DNA from: JBELHR01 sp049606855
Lineage (GTDB): Bacteria; Bacteroidota; Bacteroidia; Flavobacteriales; Flavobacteriaceae
Assembly: GCA_049606855.1 (NCBI GenBank)
Contig: JBMYVY010000002.1
Location: forward strand, 62,001 to 126,000
Direction: 5' to 3'
Length of the DNA: 64,000 nucleotides
Position numbers and translations under genes: made by a program. The notes below the pieces were generated by a model. That model saw only the letters and a list, made by a program, of their open reading frames with translations, had not been told where the DNA came from and ran no database searches. Shown here piece by piece: positions 17,501-26,046 of this stretch. The stretch's first letter is position 1; each line of letters begins with the position of its first letter.

Positions 17501-20500
17501 TACAGGAGACCCCATTATCCCTTCAGCATGTATGAACATATCCAGTTTATCATACATTCTCATATCGAGGCTCATATTTTTATAGAGCGCTCTAGTTTCT
17601 CCGGGGTCTAGGTCATTAATTTTTAAACTAACCGACTGTTCATTTTGTTGAAGTACATAAACAGAACCTTGTAGACTTTCTCTCTGAATCCCAGGTGGCA
17701 TCACATATGGAATTGGGACCCGTGTATCATTTTCCTCTAAATTAACCACACCTTCAGTAAAATTACGCTGTTCCTCCGGAGTCAAATCTTCTTGTGGGTC
17801 TTGATCTGTTGTTTTTAAATATCGTCTCCAATCCCCACGAACCAATTCTAAATTCGCTAATCTTAAAACTACAGGCATCTTAAAATCACTCATGTACATT
17901 CTCATGAACCTTATAGAATGAAAGTCATCTATATTCCCAATCGCCCTGTTTGGATCTCGGACTGGGATTCTTACTTGCAACCATCTAAAGGTCTTGGTTT
18001 CTCCATTAGGAAGATCAACAGCAACCTCTTTTTCATCGACAATATTATTTTTACCAACAACTAAATCTGCTTGGTTAAATGAAATATCGTATTCAAAATA
18101 AGACTCAATTCCATTCATGGTATTATCTTGATTGATATCTTCAATATCCGGAAGATTAGTTGCAGATGTTGAGTAGGATTCTGGCGACATTGATAAGGTC
18201 GGTGAATTTCCTTCAGTGTTATTATAATATCGATATCTATCTATTATAGATGCATTTTCAGCATCGAGGTTCGATCCTCTGTAAAATTGATAATTATCCG
18301 AAGAGGCATCCTGGCCAAGAATGTTATTCTCTCCAAAAAGCAATTGCTCTCCTTGATCGTTTAATCCATCAAATCCGACATCTTGATTTAGTCGAGTGGT
18401 ATTATCTTCATCAAAGGTATAAAGTGCTACTTGTCTGGTTGGAACACGCCCCAAATTCGTGTAATCAACTTGATCATCTATATTTGTTTCGGGTAATCCA
18501 TTTTCAAATGCCTTTCGATTGTCTTTCAAAATATCCTCTGAGATATTACCCAAATTTATGTAAAGGCTACCCACTTGATTACTCAAAGCGCTCGGGTCTA
18601 CTCCCTGAGGCAGCCCTTCCTCTTCACTTATCGAATATTGAGTATAAGGATCTTGCACCCAAAACTGTATATAACTAATATTTGCTTGTTCAAAGTCATT
18701 GGTCGTCAAAGGCCTCATGACACCTCCCCAACGAGATTCTGGGTCATTCAAATCTCCATTTTCATCAACATCTAAATCATAATTATAAGACCCACGTTCT
18801 TGGGGGAAATAAGCCAGATCGAAGGTTCTAAGGTTGTTAGAAACCGTGACATCTAACTCAAGGTTTGGAAATAGTTCATCTGCAGTTACTCTCCTTACTT
18901 CAGCTCGTGATAATTCCTCACTATCAATATTACTAGGTCTAAGTGAGCTACTTCCATAAAATAATTGATCTATAGTATACCAGGCTAAACGCGCTCTTTT
19001 ATAATTATATCGCGGATCATCAACTAAATCTCCACCGAAATCCCCTTGAGGTGTACTTGCTGTTGACCACTGAGTTGCGATTCCAACATCTATCGGGATT
19101 TGAGCTCCTTCAAAGTCATCAATATAAGCAGTAGGCTCTCCGTTTAGTTCGATTCCCCTTGCCGCCCCGGGTTTAAGGAATGCGACATCTGCTCTAACTG
19201 AAAGATTAGAAGGAACTTCCGTATCTACAAAAGGTAATTTATTAACCAGGTTAGTAAAAAAGGGAACTTGAGTACTATAATTGGTATTAAAACCAAATAC
19301 GGTATTATTTACAGGTTCATTTCCAATCCCAACTTTCTGTGTCAAAGGCTTTTCATTTACGCGCAATACTGTTGCTCCTGCCACAAAATCTTCTGAAAAT
19401 TGATGCTGAATATCGAGCCCCATAAAAGATTTGGTTTGCTGATTGAATAGATTATTATTTTCCAAAGCAACATCTATAGGAACTCCACTTGCTTCAATTG
19501 CAGGATTGATCAATTGTACTTCACCCATATTATAATCTACTACATAATCCACCCCTTCAACAAGTTGACGTCCACCGGCATTTACAACTACAGAACCTCT
19601 CGGTACATTAAATGCTCCTAGAGAAATCCCAGAGCCGGTAGCCGATTTAAAATAACCTTTAATCAAGTACTTATCCTTGGTTTGATAATTATTGGCAGCA
19701 TCGATTTTAGTTTCTTGGTAGAGTTCCTCAAAAACAAAAACATCATCTGAATCCTCAAGAGTTTCTCCTAAATCATAACCAAAGGGGTCTGTTTGAGGAA
19801 ACATCAAATAACCTTTATCCCGATTTATTGTAATTCCTGGAATGAAGTCAAAAATCCCATCACCTCCATCTTGAACAAAACCATTTTGATCCAGCCTATC
19901 AATACTCAAAACATTCATCAAGGTTCGGTCGCTAATTCCTGGGGTTTTGGCATTTTGTAGACTATTCACTGGAACTCCTGTTCGATCATCTTTATACAAC
20001 AACTCTAAACGGAAACCGTCCTGATCTACACCGAAAGCCCCAAGAGAATAAATGTTTTTCATCATCAATTTAAAAATGGGGTCTTCAGTAAAAAGCAATT
20101 CACTTCTCAATAATTTTACCACCAGGTTATCTGGAGCAGCGATCCCATCGCTGGAAAACTCCCCAACCTGATAAACTGCACCGGTTTGATCAGTATATTG
20201 GAAGGCTACAGCAAGTACTTCACCGTCATCCAGCCTTCGATTTAAGGAGATATAACCGAGCTGTTGATTTAAATCGTACTCGGTTGGGCTTAATTTTCGA
20301 GCATTTTCTATTATAGAATAATCCTTTCCTTGTTCCATTCCGTAGGGCGCTACCGCTGTTGGAATTCCCCCAACTGTCCTGATACTTCCCCCTGGAAGCA
20401 TAATGTTCTCAATATTATTTGAGCTATTATTTGGCTCTCCATTTGGCCCTGGAGTAGCCTCGGTAACTAATGGATTGGTGATATTCGGATTTCCTTCTTT

Positions 20501-21508
20501 TGAAGTTCCAGATTCTCCTAGATCGACAAAACCAACCACATTCCTTATGTTTTCTGTTACGGATTGCCTATTTGTAATCCAAATTTCAACCTTCGAAATT
20601 TGGATACCTGAATTTATCAAAGGGTAATCGGCTAAAGCGGTATTAAACTGATTTCTGAAATATTGAGAAAGAAAAAAATGTCGGTTTACATCGTAGTCTG
20701 AAGTTTTTAACTCAAATTCATCCACTGCTCCTCCACCTTCGGTAGAAATTCGTTGGGTTTCAGAATTTTGCTGTGATATTACTCCAGTAAAAGTCGTTTT
20801 TCCAATTTGCAATCCCGCCTTGACTCCAAATAAACTTTGAGCTCCTGGAATAAGCGTGTTTTGAACCGGCATACTAATATTACCAATCTCTAAATTCCGT
20901 AAAATATCATCCTCTGTAGGGGTATAAGCAATCTTTACCAAATTTTGGAAATCGAATGTTGCGTTAGTGTCATAATTCATTGAAACATTCAATCGTTCTC
21001 CAACTTTGGCAACGACTGAGGCAGATATTTGTTGATCAAAATCTAAATTTAAATTCCCTCTATTTCGTTCAGAGATTTTTGGATCTTCTATTCGCTGATA
21101 CAACACTCCTAAGCGCACGTTCAAACTTCCTTGAAGATTTACTTCAATTTCATTTCCTCCAAATACGGATTCAAAGAAATCCGAATTGACATAATACGTT
21201 GGAAGTAAATTTCTTCTGGCCTCAGAGTCCTCCTCACCACCATCTATTGCAGCCAGTTTCTGCTTATAATAATCGAACATACTTCGATTTAAGGAATAGG
21301 CCTCATATTCCTTTGGAGTCATGAAGATTGGAGGCTTCACATAATAATCTCCTATTCGTTCTACAATCACATATTGCCCCAGGTCAGCGTCATAAATAAC
21401 TTCATGAGTGACTTTTGGTTGTAAAAGTTGTGGCGGAATACTGTCCTGACTTTGCCCATAAGACAAAGCACTAATTGTGCTAAATAACAGGGCAAGTATG
21501 ATTCTCAA
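14582..21508 (-). CDS. sprA: SprA, type IX secretion system outer membrane translocon
   Basis: 2308 residues, with signal peptide (MRIILALLFSTISALSYGQ), close to the length of known SprA proteins. SprA forms an exceptionally large single-chain 36-strand outer membrane barrel that is the export channel of the type IX system and is needed for flavobacterial gliding. The sequence is beta-rich throughout. It contains repeated SprA_N-type segments (for example NLKGYFKSATGSGISLGAFNVPRGSVVVNAG-like around residue 600-630) and ends SGISITYNLGN, typical of an outer membrane barrel. It lies between ruvA (4 bases away) and gcvH in the conserved order. No internal stop or frameshift is seen. Confidence 0.96.
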   Translation of the reverse strand: MRIILALLFSTISALSYGQSQDSIPPQLLQPKVTHEVIYDADLGQYVIVERIGDYYVKPPIFMTPKEYEAYSLNRSMFDYYKQKLAAIDGGEEDSEARRNLLPTYYVNSDFFESVFGGNEIEVNLQGSLNVRLGVLYQRIEDPKISERNRGNLNLDFDQQISASVVAKVGERLNVSMNYDTNATFDFQNLVKIAYTPTEDDILRNLEIGNISMPVQNTLIPGAQSLFGVKAGLQIGKTTFTGVISQQNSETQRISTEGGGAVDEFELKTSDYDVNRHFFLSQYFRNQFNTALADYPLINSGIQISKVEIWITNRQSVTENIRNVVGFVDLGESGTSKEGNPNITNPLVTEATPGPNGEPNNSSNNIENIMLPGGSIRTVGGIPTAVAPYGMEQGKDYSIIENARKLSPTEYDLNQQLGYISLNRRLDDGEVLAVAFQYTDQTGAVYQVGEFSSDGIAAPDNLVVKLLRSELLFTEDPIFKLMMKNIYSLGAFGVDQDGFRLELLYKDDRTGVPVNSLQNAKTPGISDRTLMNVLSIDRLDQNGFVQDGGDGIFDFIPGITINRDKGYLMFPQTDPFGYDLGETLEDSDDVFVFEELYQETKIDAANNYQTKDKYLIKGYFKSATGSGISLGAFNVPRGSVVVNAGGRQLVEGVDYVVDYNMGEVQLINPAIEASGVPIDVALENNNLFNQQTKSFMGLDIQHQFSEDFVAGATVLRVNEKPLTQKVGIGNEPVNNTVFGFNTNYSTQVPFFTNLVNKLPFVDTEVPSNLSVRADVAFLKPGAARGIELNGEPTAYIDDFEGAQIPIDVGIATQWSTASTPQGDFGGDLVDDPRYNYKRARLAWYTIDQLFYGSSSLRPSNIDSEELSRAEVRRVTADELFPNLELDVTVSNNLRTFDLAYFPQERGSYNYDLDVDENGDLNDPESRWGGVMRPLTTNDFEQANISYIQFWVQDPYTQYSISEEEGLPQGVDPSALSNQVGSLYINLGNISEDILKDNRKAFENGLPETNIDDQVDYTNLGRVPTRQVALYTFDEDNTTRLNQDVGFDGLNDQGEQLLFGENNILGQDASSDNYQFYRGSNLDAENASIIDRYRYYNNTEGNSPTLSMSPESYSTSATNLPDIEDINQDNTMNGIESYFEYDISFNQADLVVGKNNIVDEKEVAVDLPNGETKTFRWLQVRIPVRDPNRAIGNIDDFHSIRFMRMYMSDFKMPVVLRLANLELVRGDWRRYLKTTDQDPQEDLTPEEQRNFTEGVVNLEENDTRVPIPYVMPPGIQRESLQGSVYVLQQNEQSVSLKINDLDPGETRALYKNMSLDMRMYDKLDMFIHAEGIMGSPVVRDDELVAVVRIGSDLTDNYYQIEQPLSITDFNATTAEEIWPELNNLDALLSDLTDLKLQRYQAFGGDSNELYPAYDPANPNEARIRVKGNPNLGNIQAVMMGVRNGGLQPVDAELWFDELRLTGFNNDGGWAGVLSADANFADFADVSLTAGIETTGFGGVEQSLQERSLEDIKQYDFVTNVNLGMLMPKTWAIQIPFNYGMSEEIRDPKYDQQYQDVLFNDAAEINPNSANSRSHTKRKNISFINVKKQYAPETERKNQFYDVENLMFSYSFSEMTHKDYNIEHDIDQNLRTSANYNYSKAPEFIAPLKNIKAFDKSYLNWLSEFNFNPIPSTLAINSNIQRNYTEQLSRNLIPDLPPMPTLTQHRFLFNWDYNIGYDLSKSLSVNFKAANNHVNDNLTGQDEVDIFDEFFVVGRPDQYRQTLNATYQLPFDKIPYLDFVSAAYSYTADFDWQASSQSYVNQMGNTIQNANTHNITSDLNFNTLYSSLGIEKLFSPKPKKEQFENPNSPPKRRGGNKTKQSQGPKGFASVAYDFLTMLKRGKVSYSENNGSFLQGYIPTVGFLGTTTYNNGYAPSLGFVFGSQQDILNQAVNENWIVSRGDEDPYYNKVYNQTHYEKLDLNASLKPFRNFDIELLGSRIYTRNTSQQVDVIDGMLNQNIPLNQIGNFSISYAMLKTTSHSSEDLFNRFLNNREVVAQRLSQESGLPIEGFGLDSQQVMLPAFVAAYSGQEAAEVSTGAFRNTPIPNWKVTYRGLMDFNWFKSNFSNFTLSHNYQSFYTIANFNANFMFDADNPSKVDASGNYLDELIYTNLSLIEEFSPLIKVDMRMKNSFSLKGEIHTDRMFTMNFNNQTTTQVLGQEYVVGLGYRVKDVAFRTKMNGRTKRLIGDLNLRLDLSYRNNLTLIRAVQSENNQITGGQTLFSFKFAADYALTRNIQASFYYDQDSSKYAVSTTFPRNSVNSGISITYNLGN

Positions 21509-21512
21509 AATT

Positions 21513-22094
21513 CTACAGGCTTTTTAGAGCTTTCTTTATCAATTGTTCGACATCGAGATTAGGTTCCGATTTAAGTAAATTACTAATAATTTTTTCACTC
21601 TGCTTCGCATTAAAACCTAACACCTCCAAAGCAGATAACGCTTCTTCTTTGTGACTATTGCCTTCAGGCAAGGAATTTTCTTCAATTTGATAGGTTTTTA
21701 CAATTTTGTCTTTTAAATCCAAAATGACACGCTGTGCGGTTTTGGCACCAATTCCTTTTACCGATTGAATTAAGGCAACATCACCATCGACAATCCCCTG
21801 TTGAATTTCGATAGCTGTCATGGAAGAAAGCATAGTTCTTGCGGTACTAGGACCTACCCCAGAAACACTTATCAAAAGGCGAAACAACTCTCTTTCCAAC
21901 AAAGAAAAGAAACCATATAAACTATGAGCATCCTCGCGGATAATCAAATGTGTATAAAGCATCACGGCTTCTGAATCTGGCAATGCCGAAAATGTCTGAA
22001 GCGAGATGTTGACAAAATAACCTACACCGTTACATTCGATAATGGCATAGGTTGGGTTTTTTTCAACAAGTTTTCCTTTGAGGTGGTTGATCAT
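21513..22094 (-). CDS. ruvA: Holliday junction branch migration protein RuvA
   Basis: 193 residues: OB-fold domain (1-62, MINHLKGKLVEKNPTYAIIE), two helix-hairpin-helix motifs (SVSGVGPSTARTML near 78 and SVKGIGAKTAQRVILDLKDK near 110), and a C-terminal three-helix domain (145-193) that touches RuvB. The RuvA tetramer holds the four-way junction while RuvB drives branch migration. It starts 2 bases after maeB; no ruvB or ruvC is present. Co-transcription with maeB and sprA is likely. Confidence 0.95.
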   Translation of the reverse strand: MINHLKGKLVEKNPTYAIIECNGVGYFVNISLQTFSALPDSEAVMLYTHLIIREDAHSLYGFFSLLERELFRLLISVSGVGPSTARTMLSSMTAIEIQQGIVDGDVALIQSVKGIGAKTAQRVILDLKDKIVKTYQIEENSLPEGNSHKEEALSALEVLGFNAKQSEKIISNLLKSEPNLDVEQLIKKALKSL

Positions 22095-22096
22095 AA

Positions 22097-24364
22097 TTAT
22101 TTTCTTTCTTGTGCATCAATTACAGCAATTGCCGCAATATTAACCATTTCATCTACGCTAGCTCCTAATTGAATAATATGCGCTGATTTAGCCAAGCCCA
22201 TAATGATTGGTCCAATAGATTCTGTGTCGTCGAGCTCTTTCATCAATTTATAAGTAATATTTGCCGATTCTAAATTAGGAAAGATTAAGGTATTTACCTT
22301 TTTTCCGTTCAATTTAGAAAACGGATATTCCTTTTCAAGTAATTCCGGATTCAAGGCAAAATCTGCCTGAAGTTCCCCATCAATAACAACATTTGGATAA
22401 TGTTTGTGGATATAGTGCACAGCGGCTTTGGTCTTACGAGCACTTTCTGAATCACTAACACCAAAATTGGCAAAAGACAACATAGCCATTACAGGGTTCA
22501 TCCCAAATTTTTTCACTAGACCCGCGGTCAAATGCGAAATTTTAGCAAGAGTTTCAGCGCTTGGATTTATATTAATTGTCGTGTCTGCTAGGAACATAGG
22601 ACCGCGTTTAGTCATCATCAAATTCGCAGCAGCAATCCTCGACACTCCTTTTGCTGTTCCGATCAATTCAATAATTGGCTTAACTACTGTAGCGTAATTT
22701 CTTGAGTATCCAGTAACCATGCAATCCGCTTCCTTTTCATTGACCATCATCGCGGCATAATAGTTGCGCTCACGCATCCATTTTTTCGCGTCTAACTGAG
22801 TTATCCCTTTACGTCTTTTGGCTTTCCAATAAGACTCTGCAAAGGCATACCTTGAAGCTTTGGCCTCAGAGGATTTAGGGTCAATAATTGGAACCTCTGC
22901 GTTAAACCCAATTTCTTCTTTAAGTTCCAAAATTACCTCACGATCACCAAGCAATATTGGGTATCCAATTTTCTCATCATGAACAATCTGTGCCGCTTTT
23001 AAAACATCCAAATGGTCAGCTTCAGCAAAAACCACTTTTTTCGGATCAGATTTAGCTCTATCATGCAATAAACGAACCATTTTCGATCCCGTTCCTAAAC
23101 GTTCACGTAATTGGTCTTTATATTTTTCCCAGTTTTCGATAGGTTCGCGTGCCACACCAGATTCCATAGCTGCTTTGGCAATAGCTGGAGGAATTTCGTA
23201 GATCAATCTCGGATCAAAAGGTTTCGGAATGATGTAGTCTCGTCCGTACTGCAAATTAATTTCCTCATAAACCAGATTCACTTTTTCAGGAACATTAGTC
23301 TTGGCTAAATCCGCCAAAGCATGGACAGCTGCCATTTTCATTTCCTCATTTATTGCAGTTGCTTTTACATCTAAAGCCCCTCTAAAAATAAAAGGAAACC
23401 CTAAAACATTATTTACTTGATTAGGGTGATCAGACCTTCCAGTTGCCATGATAATATCCTCACGAGTTGCAATGGCAACATCGTATTCAATTTCTGGCTC
23501 AGGATTGGCCATGGCAAACACAATAGGATTGGCAGCCATAGAAATCAACATTTCTGGGGTCACCACATTCCCTTTTGAAAGCCCAATAAATACATCAGCA
23601 CCTACCATGGCCTCATCGAGATCATGAAGGTCTCGCTCTGTTGCAAATTGTGCCTTTTGAGGAGTTAAATTGTCTCTATCTTTTCTGATGACTCCTTTTG
23701 AGTCACACATTACAATATTTTCAAGCTTTACTCCTAATCTCATATAAAGTAAGGTACATGAAACCGCCGCAGCACCTGCTCCATTTACCACTACCTTAAT
23801 TTCATCCATTTTTTTATCAGCAAGTTCAACCGCATTCTTCAATGCTGCTGCAGAAATAATGGCAGTTCCGTGCTGATCGTCATGCATCACAGGAATATCC
23901 AGCTCTTCCTTTAGACGCCGTTCTATTTCAAAAGCCTCAGGAGCTTTAATATCTTCTAAATTTATACCACCAAAGGTTGGAGCAATTGCTTTAACTGTTT
24001 CCACGAACTTATCTACATCAGTTGCATCAACTTCGATATCGAAAACATCAATTCCAGCAAAAATCTTAAACAAAAGCCCTTTTCCTTCCATCACTGGCTT
24101 GGAGGCTTCCGGACCAATATCACCTAAACCTAGAACCGCAGTACCGTTTGAAATTACAGCAACTAAATTACCCTTTGAGGTGTATTTATATACATTATTT
24201 TTGTCCTTTGCTATTTCCAGACAAGGCTCAGCGACACCTGGTGAATAGGCTAAAGATAAATCTCTTTGAGATGAATATTTTTTTGTAGGAACAACCGCGA
24301 TCTTTCCAGGCTGCGGTTTAGCATGGTAAAGTAATGCCTCTCTCCTTATTTTACTATCTCCCAT
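22097..24364 (-). CDS. maeB: NADP-dependent malic enzyme with phosphotransacetylase-like domain
   Basis: 755 residues. The N-terminal malic enzyme domain starts with YSPGVAEP at 40-47; the nucleotide-binding domain carries NGAGAAA near 190-200. From about 430 to the end is a phosphotransacetylase-like domain (DADIN-type segments, AADTTININPSAETLAKISH). This MaeB architecture oxidatively decarboxylates malate to pyruvate with NADP; the C-terminal domain is usually regulatory and not active as a phosphotransacetylase. It is the first gene of the leftward maeB-ruvA-sprA-gcvH-vanZ-tonB run, with a -7 element 20 bases upstream. Confidence 0.95.
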   Translation of the reverse strand: MGDSKIRREALLYHAKPQPGKIAVVPTKKYSSQRDLSLAYSPGVAEPCLEIAKDKNNVYKYTSKGNLVAVISNGTAVLGLGDIGPEASKPVMEGKGLLFKIFAGIDVFDIEVDATDVDKFVETVKAIAPTFGGINLEDIKAPEAFEIERRLKEELDIPVMHDDQHGTAIISAAALKNAVELADKKMDEIKVVVNGAGAAAVSCTLLYMRLGVKLENIVMCDSKGVIRKDRDNLTPQKAQFATERDLHDLDEAMVGADVFIGLSKGNVVTPEMLISMAANPIVFAMANPEPEIEYDVAIATREDIIMATGRSDHPNQVNNVLGFPFIFRGALDVKATAINEEMKMAAVHALADLAKTNVPEKVNLVYEEINLQYGRDYIIPKPFDPRLIYEIPPAIAKAAMESGVAREPIENWEKYKDQLRERLGTGSKMVRLLHDRAKSDPKKVVFAEADHLDVLKAAQIVHDEKIGYPILLGDREVILELKEEIGFNAEVPIIDPKSSEAKASRYAFAESYWKAKRRKGITQLDAKKWMRERNYYAAMMVNEKEADCMVTGYSRNYATVVKPIIELIGTAKGVSRIAAANLMMTKRGPMFLADTTININPSAETLAKISHLTAGLVKKFGMNPVMAMLSFANFGVSDSESARKTKAAVHYIHKHYPNVVIDGELQADFALNPELLEKEYPFSKLNGKKVNTLIFPNLESANITYKLMKELDDTESIGPIIMGLAKSAHIIQLGASVDEMVNIAAIAVIDAQERK

Positions 24365-24383
24365 TTTAAAAAAAGTTTAGCCA

Positions 24384-24391
24384 CAAATATA
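24384..24391 (-). promoter_or_regulatory. -7 element upstream of maeB
   Basis: The complement reads TATATTTG, a perfect Bacteroidota -7 element, 20 bases from the maeB ATG. No clear TTG is found 18-20 bases upstream, so it is a partial match. It overlaps no other gene and would drive the maeB-to-tonB run. Confidence 0.55.
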
Positions 24392-24410
24392 ATAAACTCT
24401 ATATGGATAG

Positions 24411-25346
24411 CTAGCCTTCTGAAAGAAAACTAATATTCCTCTTTAAACCTGCAAATTTTGTTCTTTTCACTGGGGATTTCCTGAAAATTTCAGAAAACAC
24501 CTCTTGACTAATATCCTGCCAGTCTTTTTTGGAATAATTCAAAAGCCTTGAATCGGGCTCAAATAGTGATTCCTTATGAGGTAAGGAAAAACGGTTCCAA
24601 GGACAAACTTCTTGACAAATATCACATCCAAACATCCAATCCTCAAATTGCCCTTTTAAGGAATTGGGTAATTGATCCTTTAATTCAATGGTAAAATAAG
24701 ATATACACTTGGACCCATCGATAAGCTGATCATTAACAATGGCATCAGTTGGACAAGCATCAATGCATTTGGTACATGTCCCGCAATGATTTTGCTGAAA
24801 AGGCTCATCGTAATCAAGCTCTAAATCAAGAATCAATTCTGCTAAGAAAAAATAGGAACCCTTATTTTTCTGAAGTAATAAAGAGTTTTTCCCTCGCCAC
24901 CCAAGTCCGGACTGTTCTGCCCATGCGCGCTCCATTACTGGTGCAGAATCTGTGAAAACTCTCCCGGAAACCTCTCCAATTTCCCTATGAATGAAATTCA
25001 TAAGCTCCTTAAGCTTATCCTTTAATACATGGTGATAATCCTGACCGTAGGCATAGCGCGCCACATGAAAACTATCCGCTCTTTGAGTTTTTTCCGGAAA
25101 ATAATTAAAGCTCAAGCTTATGACTGATTTAGCCCCATCTACTAATTTTCTAGGATCCAATCGCTTGTCAAAATTATTTTCCAAATAAGACATTTGACCT
25201 TGATACCCTTTGCTAAGCCAAGAATTTAAGTTTTCTGCCTCTTCCTCTAAAAATCTTGCTTTGGCAATTCCTACTTTATCAAAGCCTAAGGCCAGGGCTT
25301 GACTTTTAATCATTTGGGCGTAACTCAATTTCGAATTGTCTTGCAT
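24411..25346 (-). CDS. queG: Epoxyqueuosine reductase
   Basis: The cobalamin-dependent enzyme converts epoxyqueuosine to queuosine at tRNA position 34. The 311-residue protein has the catalytic aspartate in FTDSAPVMER (D133) and two [4Fe-4S] clusters. The cluster cysteines are at 188, 191, 194 and 198 (CGTCTKCIDACPTDA), 214, and 241, 244 and 248 (CDICQEVCPWN). The C-terminal HEAT-like extension of long QueG forms is largely absent, a short form common in Bacteroidota. It is divergent from moaD with only 29 bases between starts. Confidence 0.95.
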   Translation of the reverse strand: MQDNSKLSYAQMIKSQALALGFDKVGIAKARFLEEEAENLNSWLSKGYQGQMSYLENNFDKRLDPRKLVDGAKSVISLSFNYFPEKTQRADSFHVARYAYGQDYHHVLKDKLKELMNFIHREIGEVSGRVFTDSAPVMERAWAEQSGLGWRGKNSLLLQKNKGSYFFLAELILDLELDYDEPFQQNHCGTCTKCIDACPTDAIVNDQLIDGSKCISYFTIELKDQLPNSLKGQFEDWMFGCDICQEVCPWNRFSLPHKESLFEPDSRLLNYSKKDWQDISQEVFSEIFRKSPVKRTKFAGLKRNISFLSEG

Positions 25347-25351
25347 AATGC

Positions 25352-25371
25352 CAAATTTACCTATAATTTTG
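25352..25371. promoter_or_regulatory. Back-to-back -7 elements between queG and moaD
   Basis: On the plus strand TAATTTTG (25364-25371) ends 4 bases before the moaD ATG, with TTG at 25341-25343 at 20-base spacing. On the minus strand the complement of 25352-25359 reads TAAATTTG and ends 5 bases before the queG ATG. Both predict leaderless or nearly leaderless mRNAs. The minus box has no clear -33 partner and is less secure. Confidence 0.45.
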
Positions 25372-25375
25372 AAAT

Positions 25376-25621
25376 ATGGTAAGTGTAAAATTATTGAGGT
25401 TTGGAATCCTGTCTGAGTTAATTGAGGAAGAAATGACTGAAATTGAATTCGAGCAAGATTTGAGTGTTGAGCAATTCAAGCAGGCGCTGATTGATATTTT
25501 ACCTCAACTACGTCCATATTCTAATTTCACCATCGCGATAAATGAAGTTTATGCATCAAGCGATCAAATAATTCAAGACGGAGATGTTTTGGCTTTAATC
25601 CCACCAGTAGCTGGAGGATGA
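25376..25621 (+). CDS. moaD: Molybdopterin synthase sulfur carrier subunit MoaD
   Basis: 81 residues with ubiquitin-like fold, ending VAGG, the C-terminal Gly-Gly that is adenylated by MoeB and thiocarboxylated. Motifs: KLLRFGILSEL at the start and IQDGDVLALIPPVAGG at the end. It donates sulfur to precursor Z within the MoaD2-MoaE2 synthase. Its stop overlaps the moaE start by 4 bases (ATGA), so translation is coupled. The pair runs opposite to the other molybdenum-cofactor genes. Confidence 0.93.
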   Translation: MVSVKLLRFGILSELIEEEMTEIEFEQDLSVEQFKQALIDILPQLRPYSNFTIAINEVYASSDQIIQDGDVLALIPPVAGG

Positions 25622-26046
25622 AAAATCCAAGAATCCATATAAAACTCTGCAAAACAAGCTTAAATATAGAGCAGGTATTTGAGCTTTTAAAAGAGGATCA
25701 CGTAGGTGGAATAGAACTTTTCATCGGTACGGTAAGAAACCACAATCAATCTAAAGAAGTGGTTGAATTACAATTTAGTGCTTACGAGCCCATGGCGATT
25801 AAAGAGATGCAAGTCATTGCCAATTATTGTCTCGAGAATTTTGAAATAGAAAAGATTGTCATTCAACATGCACTTGGTAGTCTTAAAATTGGTGATTTAC
25901 CCGTAATTATTGGAGTTTCATCAATCCACCGTGAAGCGGCACAATTAGCATGTAAATACGCCATCAACACCTTAAAGGAAACTGTCCCAATTTGGAAAAA
26001 AGAATTTTGGTCAGATGGAAGTCATTGGATCAATGCTCGTCCTTAA
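25618..26046 (+). CDS. moaE: Molybdopterin synthase catalytic subunit MoaE
   Basis: 142 residues. GGIELFIGTVRNHNQSKEV near 30, YEPMAIKEM near 58, IGVSSIHREAAQLAC near 98 and ETVPIWKKEFW near 120 are the family motifs and carry the active-site Arg, His and Lys residues. It binds precursor Z and accepts sulfur from MoaD. It overlaps moaD at the start. Its stop shares the TTAA at 26043-26046 with the stop of the MutS-like gene on the other strand. Confidence 0.95.
   Translation: MKNPRIHIKLCKTSLNIEQVFELLKEDHVGGIELFIGTVRNHNQSKEVVELQFSAYEPMAIKEMQVIANYCLENFEIEKIVIQHALGSLKIGDLPVIIGVSSIHREAAQLACKYAINTLKETVPIWKKEFWSDGSHWINARP

Noticed and set aside
16850..18678. Several plus-strand frames within sprA
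   Set aside because: Antisense shadows of the long SprA coding sequence.
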